A stretch of 64,000 bases of DNA from Osedax fenrisi (GCA_964019155.1 OZ025244.1:41130389-41194388); one strand, 5' to 3'. Positions 14,251 through 25,750 are shown, numbered from the stretch's first letter. Numbers and translations are program-made. Notes: generated by a model from the letters alone, not told the origin.

Positions 14251-14845
14251 GATGCGAATTGCTTGTTGAGTATATTTTATTTATCTAAATCCGAATGTAA
14301 GTAAGTATTATTATCCGATTTTATTGGACAAATATTAGATATGGATGCGCATCTAGAATTAATATATTTAAAGTCCAAATTAAAAATGTATTGTTTGATT
14401 TATGTATAGTTTTAAATAACTTTAAAAGTTCTTTTAGATCCCACAAAAGATTTATAAATCTTACTTCTTATTTTCTCTCTACCCATAATCATTAAATCAT
14501 CCAACTTATTATTTGTTTCCGTGTTATATTCAATGTATCATTATTATCATTATTATCCTATATCATTATTAAAGTGTTATTGTATTATTATCATTATCTT
14601 ATTATTATATAACACTCCACTATATCAATTCAGTCTGTAGTATATAACACTACACTATATCAATGCAGACCGTAGTATATAATAGTCCTCTATATTATTG
14701 TTGTCCATGGTATATAAAATGTATATTATTATTAAATTATTATCGTATTACTATTATTTTATTATTATTTTCTTCCCGCATGAGCGAAGGGGTCTACATG
14801 ACCCTATTTTATTGCAAATAAATATAATATCATCATCATTATCAT

Positions 14846-14888
<43 letters not shown>

Positions 14889-15022
14889 ATTATATATATA
14901 TATATATATTTAATATTATAATATTATAATGATACATTATGTAAAAAATAAGTTATTTTAATTTCACAGTATATAATGTATTAATAACTATAATTAACTT
15001 ACTATAAATATAATATGAGAAC

Positions 15023-15070
<48 letters not shown>

Positions 15071-15425
15071 TTGTAATTATTTGGTACGAAATGAAATATT
15101 TACTTAAAAGACAATTTTTAAATAATATAAAAAAATCTGAAATTGTATATCATAAGTCATTAGTGTATTATATTCAATAATATATTATAATATTATTATA
15201 ATAATAAATTATATACAAATATATTTTCTAGCAAAAATTTGCTTTAATACAAATGATATGGTATTGATAGATAACCTATGCTTACATAGAAATATATATT
15301 TGGTAGACACGAATAATGAAATATAGATCAATATATTATGTGTTAATATTATATTATTATTATTTTAATTTGAAACCATTCATGTTCACTATCGTTCACA
15401 GCCATGTATATGGTTATATATATAT

Positions 15426-15478
<53 letters not shown>

Positions 15479-15546
15479 TATATGAATACAAAAGTAATAT
15501 ATTCGTGTGCAGTTTTAAACCTAATAATTTTAAATATACTCTCTCG
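14251..15546. other. AT-rich non-coding DNA with TA microsatellites
   Basis: Contains long (TA)n tracts near 14850-14910, 15025-15065 and 15415-15475. Short open frames rich in Y and I across these tracts are microsatellite translations, not genes. Confidence 0.6.
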
Positions 15547-15683
15547 ATTTGATAAACTCCATCAAAATCAGCACGCCACCAATGGGGGCCACTTAACACA
15601 TTAATAATTAAAGAGTATGTATTATTTATATTTAGTATTCCGTAATTCTCAGATGTAGTATGTGTTGCATCCATTCTACAATG
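15547..15683 (-). CDS. Possible exon of an F5/8 type C (fucolectin-like) domain protein
   Basis: On the minus strand one open stretch contains DATHTTSENYG, then GPHWWRADFDGVYQIERV. The pattern 'THT...(P)-x-WW-x-x-D-(L/F)-x-x-x-Y-x-I-x-x-V' is the signature of discoidin/fucolectin-type carbohydrate-binding domains. An acceptor-like ATTGTAG borders the 5' side (about 15683) and donor-like GTATAT or GTTTAA sites follow after the IER/VYLKLLG residues. I could not find the neighbouring exons, so it may be a relic. Resemblance by chance in a 45-residue stretch cannot be excluded. Confidence 0.38.
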
Positions 15684-15689
15684 ATATAT

Positions 15690-17088
15690 TTAAATATGTA
15701 TTTATTTGTAACTAGGATATATTTAGTATTTTACTAATTATATTAATATATTTAATTAAATAGAATGGTGTGTATATATTTATATCATTTAATGTATTTA
15801 TTTTGTATCTGTATCTAGGATATATTAATATTATACTAATTATATTAATATATTTAATTAAATAGAATGGTGGGTATATATCATTTATATTAAAAATAAT
15901 ATAATAGGTATATATATTTTAAATATTATGAGTGACTGAGAGGAGGTATAGGAGGAAAATTATTGTTGTTAATTAGATTGTGGGATTCGGTATTAGAATG
16001 ATCAAGCAAATAATGGATATAATAGTGTATATATGTAGGGGACATAACGGAGTAATGGTCGTTTTAATCCTGGTTGGGTTTTAATTAACGCTTACAAGAT
16101 GTTAAATAGGATAAAAAGGTATTATCTAAATATGTATAATATTTAGATAATCAAAATGTCTATAGGACTAGGACTATAGGGACCTATATAGGACTATAGG
16201 ACCTAATGTAAAGTACATTCAAAAAAAAAAAAATTAATTAATTTCCCTAATTTATTACATAATGATTTTTTGTCATATTTTAACAAAAACATGATTATAT
16301 ATATTTATACTATTTATGTGTATGAGTGTGTATGTATATAATTAAATCAAATAAGGTGCGTATGCATCATAAATATAATTATTTAATATTATATAATTAA
16401 AAAAATATAAATCGAATACATTTCGAGACACCTATTGCATATTCTGATATTAGCGGCCACTACCCCGAACTTGCCTTATTGTAATGCTTTTTTATGCCTT
16501 TTTTAATACTTAATAAATCGTTAATATTATTCAGTAATATATAGAAGTAAAATCACACTATTCTAGATCTATAACATTTATAGATAATTCAAAATAAATA
16601 AGATATTTCAATTCAGTAATTATCGATATATTAGAAGTATGCTGAGGCGTAAACTACTTCGTTCTCTTCCCGAGATGAACGATTATATGTTACGTGGGTA
16701 GATAAGGGTTAGGAATATTATTGAGTAGGGAGAATCGGTAATCGATTATAACAGGTATGTGGATAATGGTAAGATTATGGCGAGTTAGGTATTTATTTAT
16801 GCGATAGATTTTGAAAATATATATTCATTTGAGGCTTATTTTAATATTAGTATTATATTAACATTTTTTTATCACGCTTTTAACTTTAAATTTCGGTTCA
16901 TAAAATAAATTAATGACTAAATTGTGAAATGTATATTTTGAAATCGCGATTATATAACATAAATGACCAGTCACTAATTAGAGCTAGCGGATGGCGATAT
17001 ATCCATAGTTCTACTAGGTTGTTATATAGTTACTATCTGTAGTTGTTATTTTGAACTTGTTTTTATCAATAACTTACAAAAGTATATA
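15690..17088. other. Non-coding DNA without a recognised gene
   Basis: Contains a duplicated 60-bp stretch (an atattaatatatttaatta unit near 15735 and 15840) and a short GGACTATAG-type repeat near 16160-16200. Several GC-richer islands (16440-16490, 16640-16790) have no convincing coding reading. Confidence 0.4.
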
Positions 17089-17096
17089 CTATATAC
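17089..17096 (+). repeat. 8-bp target site duplication, left (CTATATAC)
   Basis: Identical to 18295-18302, flanking the hAT-type element. An 8-bp duplication is the hallmark of hAT integration. Confidence 0.82.
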
Positions 17097-18294
17097 TAAG
17101 GATGTAAATGATGCCGAGCTTTTGATGCCGAGCCGAGACTATTGGTTTTTGATGCCGAGCCGAGATTTTCATTTTCGGAAAAAAAACGAGCCCATGCCGA
17201 GCCGAGACTCTAACCAAACGAGCCCGAGCCGAACCGAGACTTTAGCTAAACGAGCCCAAGCCGAGCCGAGACTTTAGTAAAACGAGCCGAGACTCTAGTC
17301 AAACGATCCCGAGCCGAGATGAGACTCTTACAAAACATAATCGAGACGAAATGATGCTTTTTGGAAGTTACATTTTAAACATAATTTTTATATATTTATC
17401 CATATTTTTATTAATGTTTCCTATTTCATGTGACATAATATTAATTATATGTTCTCTGTACTCTCAGACTTAAATATGGCTTTATTAATTTCGCGAGGTA
17501 TGTTGGTGTCTTGTGATGATATGCAAAATGTGTAGTTATCAGTAATTTATAAATAATGTGGAAAATAATTGATAGTAGGTGTTGTTGTCGAATCATTTCA
17601 GTAATTCTGATCGTCTATTGATCTTGGTGGTAATTTATATATTACGCGAATGACGATCGAATTATTTTATTTAATGGCATTAACTGATGAGGAGGTAAAT
17701 TAATTAAAAGTATGTTACAAATTTTAACTTACAATAGTCCAATAAAGATTTGATTTAGCAATTTACATGTATTACAATTGATATTTGTTCTTATAATTCT
17801 AATATTATGCAATTGATAGTTGGCGGATTTTATTTTTTGTGTTTATGAACATTTTAAGAATTAACACTCCTGGTAGTTATTTATGATACTTATCTGATAG
17901 TTTGTATTGTAATGAAATTATTTTCGTTTGATATACAAAACAATGATTCTGGTAACTGACACTGAAACTATATTGAGCTTATAAAAACTGAGACTAACAC
18001 TTAAATGATGACTTTAATAAGCATGAGTTAATATCAATGCATTTTATAGAGACTGAGACTGCATCGATGCTTTAGGTAACCCATTCTGAGACTTAAACGA
18101 TGCTATTATTATTTACATTGAGACTGAATCGATGCTTTAGGTATTGAGACTGAGACTGCATCGATGCTTTGGGTAACCGAGACTGAGACTGCATCGATGC
18201 TTTGGGTAACCGAGACTGAGACTGCATCATGCTTTATGTGACTGAGACTGAGACTGCATCGATGCTTTAGATTTGAGCATCATTTACATCCCTA
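17097..18294 (+). mobile_element. Non-autonomous hAT-type element with subterminal repeats
   Basis: Terminal inverted repeats are TA(A/G)GGATGTAAATGATGC: left end 17097, right end closing ...GCATCATTTACATCCCTA at 18294. Exact 8-bp duplications CTATATAC flank it. Inside the left end is a cluster of GAGCCGAGAC(T) units (about 17115-17330); inside the right end a cluster of GAGACTGCATCGATGCTTT units (about 17985-18270). Such asymmetric subterminal clusters are typical transposase-binding regions of hAT elements. The central 600 bp carries no transposase frame, so the copy is non-autonomous at 1198 bp. Confidence 0.82.
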
Positions 18295-18302
18295 CTATAT
18301 AC
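18295..18302 (+). repeat. 8-bp target site duplication, right (CTATATAC)
   Basis: Partner of 17089-17096. Confidence 0.82.
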
Positions 18303-20042
18303 CTACACAATACATTGTTTACTAATTATGTTATGATATAGCTGTTTCAAGTCCCCTCTCAGTTATTTATAAAATATAAGACTACTATTAATTATGGAAT
18401 CCATTTATAATCGATATTTGTATTTATATTTCACCGTATTTCAATAAAGGAATAAATATTATTATTATACAGAATTCGGTAATTAACGTAAAAATATCAT
18501 CTACGATATAAATTATTAATTTCCTTTATTATTTATCATATATTTAAACACTTATTATATGTATTTCATGAACTATATCAGATATTTTAACTAATCTTAA
18601 TTGTTAATTTAGATAAAACTAACCCAGAAGTGATTATATTGGTAACATGTATATTATTACACGCCTACATGCGTGCACACATACTAATGTTATATAATAT
18701 GTATTTATAGACATCGTTAATTAAATGCAAATTATTATTTTTAATTTTAAAATTAATATGTAAACAAATTGTTAATTAAATTAATAATTAAGAACAAATC
18801 AATTACAAATTATTACAATAATTATGTAAACAAATATTATATATTATTAAATTAAATACATGTAATTTCTATTAAATATAAATATTATACATGTATTAAT
18901 CTAGTAAGATGATGATCACCATGTACAATATACATATGAAATATAGTTATGCAATCGGGTGATAATATCGTGTATAAACAATAGCAACCCTAGCGTAATT
19001 ATTGTTCCGAGATAATGAATAATATTCTAAGTATACATATTTCTATTTGTATTCACGATCAGCAGTCTTATTTAGGAGTTCGCGCAATGTGAGATCAGAC
19101 AGTCCAGGATATCATCCATCCAGTTTCACTACGGAAGGCCTCTATTTCTACTGACCTCGACTGATCCTTGCAATTTCATCTTAGCTAGCGATTCCTGTCT
19201 AGGAATATGGACAAAAAAAGTAATTTTTCTAAGTACAACCATCTATAAGTTGCTTATAAATTCCTAGTTTCCTTAATAGTTCGGTGGATACGTAGATATT
19301 AGTTTTCCTTTGTTTGTATGTGTTTAGGAGTCTTCAATGTGATTTATATTCGTATGCACATATCTTCTTTTTAGACTCTTCCAATAAGGTATATAGTAAA
19401 ATTCCCAGAAAACCAATATCAGATAATGTTGGATAATGTCAGATAAATCACAAATAATTTGAGAAAATGTGTCCAACTCAATAAATACAATTAATAGTGA
19501 GATATTTTGAGAACAATTATCTATAAAGTTAGATAATTTGAGAAAAGTTGTCCAACTCAATAAATACAGATAATAGTGAGATATTTTGAGAAAAATTATC
19601 TATAAAGTTAGATAAATATGCATAATATTTACACTGCGATAATTGTGAGATATTTTGAGAAAAATTCTCTAGTTATGATAACATTAGGGAGGGGTAGCTA
19701 CTATAGTGTCCTAGGACACTCTTATCAAATTACAAGTCTACCAAGGACGTGTTTTGAGTATCGTGCCCAGCTCTGCATATAGGTATATATATAAAACTTA
19801 AGTATTGTTATTCAGAATATAAAGTTAAGTTAATATATAATATTTAGTTGACTTTACCAATATACAATATGAATAATATATACTAAATTTATCTCCATAC
19901 TATTATTTATATTATTTATACTATTATTTATATTCCTATACTAAATCTATCTGGTAATCAATAAAATATTTTTTAAATAATACAACGTTGTTAAATGATA
20001 TCAATATGATTAATAAGCATATATATGCATATATATGTAATA
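18303..20042. other. AT-rich non-coding DNA with a short tandem repeat
   Basis: Between about 19420 and 19690 a 70-100 bp unit containing AGATATTTTGAGAA and ATCTATAAAGTTAGATAA is repeated about three times. At 19080-19200 the minus strand has a weak resemblance to a LINE C-terminal tail (NWMDDILDCL in one frame, TLRELLNKTADRE in another), too broken to call. The rest shows nothing. Confidence 0.45.
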
Positions 20043-20130
20043 TCAGGCCCGTAGCCACGGGGGGACCTTCGGGGGCAAGGCCCCCCCCTGAGATCGGCTA
20101 GGCCCCCCCAGAGATTAGGTAGGCCCCTAA
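20043..20130. repeat. GC-rich repeat end fragment
   Basis: A sharp GC island, AGGCCCGTAGCCACGGGGGG then a mirrored GGCAAGGCCCCCCCC, in very AT-rich DNA. GGC(C/G)CGTAGCCA(C/G)GGGGG-type sequences are common termini of dispersed repeats in invertebrate genomes. I find no second end in the window, so this is an orphan fragment. Confidence 0.4.
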
Positions 20131-20474
20131 AACTTGTTTCATATTAAGTTTTTTTCATATAGTATTTACTAGATATTCAACTATATTTATATTTTTATTT
20201 TATAATTTTATTTATATTATATTTATTTATTAGAATGTATGTATGATAGTTATATCAATTATAGCGAGGATCAAATTCAGTATTTATAGTTTGATAAAAT
20301 ATTTTCTAAAATTATGGTAAATATTACAAATAAATTTTAATAATTTAATTTCATCTGATCTCGGAAATGTTTGTCATAAATGTACAAGTTGTAGAACAAT
20401 TTTGGAAATAAAATAAAAATATTTACCGATAATATATATTATAATATTATATATATATATATATATATACAAAA

Positions 20475-21440
20475 TAATGCAAAAGTTGTATTGAGTATTA
20501 CTGAGACTTGGTTAACTACTGATGATTATACTCTAGCTTCCCAACTGACCTCTGATTGTTGTTAAGTATTGCTTACTAATAGGTCTACATCACAGCGTCG
20601 TGTTGCTTGGCTCTATTATTCTCATCGGAACTTAAGATTATTTCGTCATCCACCCCATGTTTATCTTCACATGTAATTATGATCTGTAATATTCAGTTTC
20701 CTTCATTATTCACCATTATAATTATACTTATTTACCTTCCACCTTTATATAGCCTATGGAGTTTCTTAGCTGACCTCTCTTATATTTTAGAATCTTTCAC
20801 ATTAGTTAACACGGTTATTCTTGGTGATTTTAATATTCAAATTAATAATGAAAATCATGCTTCCTTATCTTTGAATAAACTTATATTTAATTATTCTCTG
20901 TTGCAATATGTTTTCCTTACTAATAACACTAATAGTAATGATATTGACTTTTTTTATATCTAGCTGATTCTAAATTAATTTCATATCCCACTTAAAGTTC
21001 TCTAATATCTGATCACTTTGTCATATTACTTGATTTGAACTTGCCGGAGACACAAATTAATCGACTTTCTAGATCGTTTCGGAAAATCTCCTCTATTGAT
21101 AAACCAATGTATGTTAACTCTGTATTCCATCAACTTAACAACAGTATATATTCTGATTTATCAACACTTTTTGATTATTTTAATTTGGCATTATCTCATT
21201 CGCTTGATATTGTTGTACCCTCCATTACTCTTATCAACCGAACTTATTCTAAGTTTTCCTGGTTTAATACGGAGCTTATTAAACTACGGCAAATATTTCG
21301 TATCTACAACGTAAATATGCATCCTCTAAATTTGAATCTGATCTTATTTCCTTTAAAGTTTTCGATCGCTTTACAAGAAAAAACTTCTCTCTACCAAATC
21401 GTCATAGGCTACTTTACTGATATGATCGGTAGTTATGGAA
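20475..21440 (+). pseudogene. LINE ORF2 remnant, endonuclease part (5' half of split copy)
   Basis: The reading starts SITETWLTTDDY (apurinic-endonuclease motif ETWL), passes RRVAWLYY, then VILGDFNIQINNE (the GDFN endonuclease motif) in the frame at 20607-20963, then NSNDIDFFYI. A second frame (21035-21440) gives the linker after the endonuclease, with FSWFNTELIKLRQIFR. Stops and frameshifts make it inactive. The fragment breaks at the left end of the gypsy element and resumes at 26163. Confidence 0.75.
21436..21440 (+). repeat. 5-bp target site duplication of the gypsy element, left (TGGAA)
   Basis: TGGAA immediately before the left LTR, repeated at 26158-26162 immediately after the right LTR. 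Confidence 0.85.
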
Positions 21441-21443
21441 TGT

Positions 21444-21478
<35 letters not shown>

Positions 21479-21768
21479 CGTATGCCTATATATGCATAGA
21501 TACGAGCGACAAGGCTTCTATAGTTTATTGGGTGATTCTAGCACTGCCTATACATCGCGGCGGTCCGCTATATATAGGCAGTCGTCTGCACGTGGGCGAT
21601 CATGCGAGACGGTTGGAATGTGCGTGCGTGATACCAGGCACTAGGCGTACATGCGCTGATATCACGTTGGTATACAATATCACGCATGTGGTAGATATAC
21701 AATAATATGGAATGGTCCATTATGTGTGTTTATAAGAGGGGAGTAATATACAAGTGGATAACATAACA
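21441..21768 (-). repeat. 3' LTR of Ty3/gypsy element
   Basis: A 328-bp LTR starting TGTTATATAC and ending GATAACATAACA on the plus strand (TG...CA boundaries). It matches the right LTR (25820-26157) except for four substitutions and a longer TA run there. Because the element reads on the minus strand, this is its 3' LTR. Confidence 0.95.
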
Positions 21769-21782
21769 TCCCTCCTTCTCCC
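21769..21782 (-). other. Polypurine tract of the gypsy element
   Basis: On the minus strand GGGAGAAGGAGGGA lies directly before the 3' LTR. This all-purine run is the expected primer for plus-strand DNA synthesis. Confidence 0.88.
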
Positions 21783-22250
21783 GATTGGAGAAGAACGATG
21801 GAGATCGTTCGAGCTAGAGAGGTAAGGCGGATCCGACGACGAAACCTACTTGTGGCGCTTGTGCCATTCAGCCTACTTGTCGGAATCCATATGTAGTTAG
21901 GGAATATACCAGTCTCGATCTCCTTCGGGGCGACTTGTAATCATAGGTTGTCGTATACCTGGAATATTGTTGATTTGTATATATTCGCAAGAGGTGGTAT
22001 TAACTATACAATATATAGGTTAGTTTAAGGTGAATATCTATTTGGTGGATTTCTAATGCGCGTACTACGTCGTGGTGTAATAGGTAAGGTATCGGTGGAT
22101 TGGGGATCATTTACGTTGGGCATGGAGGGTGTACTAGTCGATGGTGTTATAAAATTATAGTTAGCAGTAACAGTTGGTAGGGTTGGCTCCGGTGGTATTG
22201 GGCGAATGTGGTGTCGTGTTCGTCTTAGGAGGCCTGTTGGTCCTAGAACT
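21783..22250 (-). other. 3' untranslated region of the gypsy element
   Basis: About 470 bp between the pol stop and the polypurine tract. No env-like or other open frame of note is seen. Confidence 0.6.
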
Positions 22251-24584
22251 TCATATGAGTGTGGGTCTGTTAGTATTCGTGATATATTTCCTCTGGTCCA
22301 TGTATTGTTTGTTGGTGTTTTTATAATGACGGGCTGTTGTGGTTTGAGAATAGTGGGTTGTTGTTTCCTTCTGTGGGGGGTCTAGTTGTCGGTGTTGGGT
22401 TTGTAATCGTCTTTGTAGGTTGCGGTATTGAGTATCATTGTTTTCAGTGGATTGGTGGAATAGTATCTGTATTGGACTCGGTGATTTTGTATCTAATGGT
22501 GTATTGCGCCATGATAGAAGAGCCTTGCGAGGGTCACCTATAGTCTTCTGGAGTATTTGTTTAACTGTTTGCACATGTCTTTCAATGAACCCATTAGACT
22601 GTGGATAATGGGGACTGGAAGTGATGTGTTTGAACTCCCATTCAGACGCAAAGGTTGCAAATAGTGGTGCGCTGAATTGCGGACCATTATCAGTTAACAA
22701 TATAGTTGGTATACCAAATAGGGATAGTATGTCTTTTATTTTGTTGATAATAGTCTCACAAGATGTACTGTTGGGTAGGTGATGGATAATAGGGTATTTG
22801 CTAAAGTAGTCTACGATTAAAATATAGTTATTGCCGTGAAGATGAAACAAATCGGCGGCTATGGTATCCCATGGCTTCGTAGGTAGTAATCTGTCGGTTG
22901 GGGGAGGGCGCCAAGGGCTTCTAGCATAGTCCTGACATACTGTACATAAATTTACATAATTAGTTAGGTCTTTACGCATGGTTGGCCAATATACTGCGTC
23001 TTTGGCTAATAGCATCATTTTCTCTACACCGGTGTGTGCTATGTGTAGTTTAGACATGATTTTAGGTATGGCACGCGATGGCACTAGGGCAGAGAGGCCT
23101 TTATATATTAAACCATTACTACTAATTAATGCATCTCTATAGGGCCAGTATGGGTGTAAGTCTTTAGGGAGGTGTCGTCTATCGTTGGGTAAACCAGTTT
23201 GTATTATATTATTTAGTCGGGCGTGTAAGTCGTCATCGTTTTTAGCCAGTATCAGTAGTGTTTCAGTTTGGGGAGTTAAATTGATCATATTGATAGTATG
23301 GTACGTTGGGGATGGAAGTGCGAACGTTGTATCCCTCGAAAAGGCATCTGCTAATATCAGATCCTTCCCGGGGCGGTATTTTATCGATAATTTATATGTT
23401 TGCAGTCTCAGTAGCATGCGTTGGAGTCTGGCTGGAGCAGATGATATGTGTTTTAAAATGATCATTTCTAGTGGTTTATGGTCACTCTCAACTGTAAATT
23501 CGGATCCATAAACATAATGGTGGAACCGTTCACATCCGAAAATGACTGCGAGGAGTTCCCTCTCTATGTTTGCATAACGACGTTCAGTACTAGTAAGGGT
23601 GCGGGACGCATAACATACGGGACGGTTGTTTTGGAGTAGTACTGCTCCGAGTCCTATACCTGACGGGTCAACTTGGATTGTTGTATGTAGTTGTGTGTTA
23701 AAATATGCGAGGATTTTAGGCCTGCATAATTCAGCTTTGATGTTATCAAAGGCTACTTGGTGGGAAGGGGTCCATTCAAAGATGACATCTTTGTGGGTTA
23801 AATTTTGAATAGGGGAGATTAAGTTGGTCATGTTAGTAGTGAATGGGGACATATACGTTGCTATTCCGAGGAAGCTGCGCAATGTAGTAATATTAGTGGG
23901 TGGTGGTATTCTAGATATAGCTGCGGTCCTTTCCGGGTCTGGCCTAGTGCCTGACTTAGAATATAGGAGTCCGAAGAAGGGTATTTCGCTAGATGAAATT
24001 ATGCATTTTTGTTTATTAAATACTAGGCCATATACGCGAGCGCGTTGAAATAGTGCCATCAGATTTTCATCGTGTGTGATAGTATTGTTACCATAAACGA
24101 TTATGTCGTCGGCTATGTTTATAATGCCCTTTAAATTTTCTAGCATAAGGTCCATATGGTGTTGGAAAACATCTTGTGCCAGATTGAGGCCAAATGGAAG
24201 TCGTTTAAAACGAAATCGACCCATATGGGTGTTGAAGGTAGTTAGGATACTGGACTGATGGTCTAGTTTGACAGACCAGTAGCCAGATCTAGCGTCTAAT
24301 TTTGAAAATATTGTTGCGCCACTAAGTAAGTTATTAACTTCTTCTAATGTTTTCGAAACGTGATGGGGACGTAGGATTGCCTTATTCAGGTCTTTAGGGT
24401 CAAGGCAAATTCTGATTTTGCCAGAGCTTTTGCGTACATAGGTTAAGCTTGATACCCATCGAGTAGGTGTGGATATGCGAGTTATGACACCTTGCTCGAC
24501 CATTGATCGGAGCTCGGTAGCCACTTCGTCGCGTATATGCACAGGTACGCGTCTGGCTGCGTGCACTACTGGGGGATATCGGGA
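22251..24584 (-). CDS. pol: Ty3/gypsy pol: reverse transcriptase, RNase H, integrase
   Basis: This is the pol part of the retrotransposon, copying its RNA into DNA and integrating it. Counting from the GTG codon at 24566, the RT has LDAR (Asp 91) and the catalytic IADD box (153-154). RNase H has Asp 300, Glu 337, Asp 362 and Asp 407. The integrase has the zinc motif H508, H511, C541, C544, then the catalytic triad D572, D626, E662 with 35 residues between the last two, as in active integrases. No stop interrupts 771 residues. There is no ATG at the start: the frame is open from 24584 and lies -1 relative to gag, so the product should be made as a gag-pol fusion by frameshifting, or the frame break is a one-base indel. 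The residue style fits the Mag-like branch of Ty3/gypsy (inference). No chromodomain or env is seen. Confidence 0.95.
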   Translation of the reverse strand, partial: SRYPPVVHAARRVPVHIRDEVATELRSMVEQGVITRISTPTRWVSSLTYVRKSSGKIRICLDPKDLNKAILRPHHVSKTLEEVNNLLSGATIFSKLDARSGYWSVKLDHQSSILTTFNTHMGRFRFKRLPFGLNLAQDVFQHHMDLMLENLKGIINIADDIIVYGNNTITHDENLMALFQRARVYGLVFNKQKCIISSSEIPFFGLLYSKSGTRPDPERTAAISRIPPPTNITTLRSFLGIATYMSPFTTNMTNLISPIQNLTHKDVIFEWTPSHQVAFDNIKAELCRPKILAYFNTQLHTTIQVDPSGIGLGAVLLQNNRPVCYASRTLTSTERRYANIERELLAVIFGCERFHHYVYGSEFTVESDHKPLEMIILKHISSAPARLQRMLLRLQTYKLSIKYRPGKDLILADAFSRDTTFALPSPTYHTINMINLTPQTETLLILAKNDDDLHARLNNIIQTGLPNDRRHLPKDLHPYWPYRDALISSNGLIYKGLSALVPSRAIPKIMSKLHIAHTGVEKMMLLAKDAVYWPTMRKDLTNYVNLCTVCQDYARSPWRPPPTDRLLPTKPWDTIAADLFHLHGNNYILIVDYFSKYPIIHHLPNSTSCETIINKIKDILSLFGIPTILLTDNGPQFSAPLFATFASEWEFKHITSSPHYPQSNGFIERHVQTVKQILQKTIGDPRKALLSWRNTPLDTKSPSPIQILFHQSTENNDTQYRNLQRRLQTQHRQLDPPQKETTTHYSQTTTARHYKNTNKQYMDQRKYITNTNRPTLI

Positions 24585-25750
24585 TTAGTATGTATGGTTA
24601 ATTCTCCCGGAAACATTCCAATTCCTTGGAACAGATCCGGGAAAAGTTTGTCTAAGTTATCTATTGTCAAGGGGCTCAGTACTGTCGATATAGCACAGTT
24701 CATTGTAATGAGTGACATAGCAATACAAGAGGGGTAACCAATAATAGTTGGTCCTAATGTATCGACTACATAAAAATCTAGTTCGTATTTCATATTATAA
24801 TGGTGGACGCTGAGCCTGGTTGTACCAAGCAGTTTGATAGGTTTTTGACCATATGCGAGTAAGGCGGTTGTTGCCTTAGTAAGGGAGGGCGCATAGTCTA
24901 ATGTTTTGTATATAGTAGAGGGAAGTACATTTACTTGGGCTCCTGTATCTACCTTTGCGCGTATTATAATAGTGCTATTATGAGATTGTTTGATAACTAA
25001 TTTAGCGAAAATCTCGTCTCGAGTGTCCACACATCTATCTCGGATGGTGTCGATAGCGTGTATATTTCGTGTCGATCGGCACATTGATGCCCAGTGGTTG
25101 AATCGACCGCATTTGTTGCATTTGACTCCGAGTGCAGGGCAGGTGTCGTGTTGCCTCCCACAGCTTATGCATGGCTTGGTGTCTTTCGTAGGAGCCTTAG
25201 CCACTGTATGTATTGTGGGCTCGAGAGGGGCGTGGTGTCTATTTACGGCTTCGTCGGTCTGGTATATCAAGAGTGCTTGATCAATAGTTGTGATGTTACT
25301 ACTGATTAATTTATCGCGAGCAGCTCTTGATATACCTCCTCTTAGTAGTGCGTCTAGTAGAGCATCGTTGCTGTTGGCGTATGCGCACCGTGATACAAGG
25401 CGACGACAACAGGTGATGAAATCACATATCGGCTCGTGTGTATGTTGTCTTGATTCCTGTAGATGTAGTCTATGGACGAGTGGGCTTACAGATGGGCCCA
25501 CAGAGAGGAACAGTTGTGTCCAGATGTGCGCGATAGGGCAGGCGTCTTTGACGATTTCGGGCCAGTACTGCTGTTTTTCTTGGCCTTCCTCTCCTAGCCA
25601 TAGCAGCACATAGCTTGCTTGTTTTATTGGTGTGAGGTCTGCTAGTGGGCCATTGAAAGAGATTGTGCATGTTCTCTTGAATTTACATACTTCTTCGTAT
25701 CTGTCCTGTGCGGTCCAGTTGAAGGTTGGTTGGGTGAATATGGGGTACAT
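24566..25750 (-). CDS. gag: Ty3/gypsy gag-protease
   Basis: A 394-residue frame starting at a true ATG, 69 bp inside the 5' LTR. The N-terminal two-fifths is a gag-like capsid region without catalytic motifs. It is followed by a zinc-binding region: C194, C197 and C204, then a classical CCHC knuckle C211-x2-C214-x4-H219-x4-C224 for binding the RNA. Residues 262-340 form an aspartic protease with the active-site DTGA (Asp 268) and a hydrophobic TIIGYP segment. The last 25 residues resemble the linker that normally precedes RT in gypsy polyproteins, so the stop (TAG, 24566-24568) falls between protease and RT rather than between gag and protease. The pol frame overlaps it by 19 bases. Confidence 0.95.
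   Translation of the reverse strand: MYPIFTQPTFNWTAQDRYEEVCKFKRTCTISFNGPLADLTPIKQASYVLLWLGEEGQEKQQYWPEIVKDACPIAHIWTQLFLSVGPSVSPLVHRLHLQESRQHTHEPICDFITCCRRLVSRCAYANSNDALLDALLRGGISRAARDKLISSNITTIDQALLIYQTDEAVNRHHAPLEPTIHTVAKAPTKDTKPCISCGRQHDTCPALGVKCNKCGRFNHWASMCRSTRNIHAIDTIRDRCVDTRDEIFAKLVIKQSHNSTIIIRAKVDTGAQVNVLPSTIYKTLDYAPSLTKATTALLAYGQKPIKLLGTTRLSVHHYNMKYELDFYVVDTLGPTIIGYPSCIAMSLITMNCAISTVLSPLTIDNLDKLFPDLFQGIGMFPGELTIHTNPDIPQ
24571..24575 (-). other. C5 run at the gag/pol frame change
   Basis: On the minus strand a run of five C lies four bases before the gag stop codon and inside the 19-base window where gag and pol frames overlap. It is the likely place of either -1 ribosomal slippage or a one-base loss. 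No classical X-XXY-YYZ heptamer is present. Confidence 0.5.

Noticed and set aside
14698..15552. Small open frames rich in Tyr and Ile
   Set aside because: They are translations of (TA)n microsatellites.
19080..19200. LINE C-terminal tail on the minus strand
   Set aside because: Only short matches in two different frames (NWMDDIL; TLRELLNKTADRE); too weak to annotate as a separate element.
24564..24566. GTG at 24566 as the start codon of pol
   Set aside because: An animal retroelement would not normally start at GTG; the frame is open further upstream and pol is better explained as part of a gag-pol fusion.
22337..25613. Plus-strand open frames across the gypsy element
   Set aside because: All are antisense shadows of the gag and pol frames.
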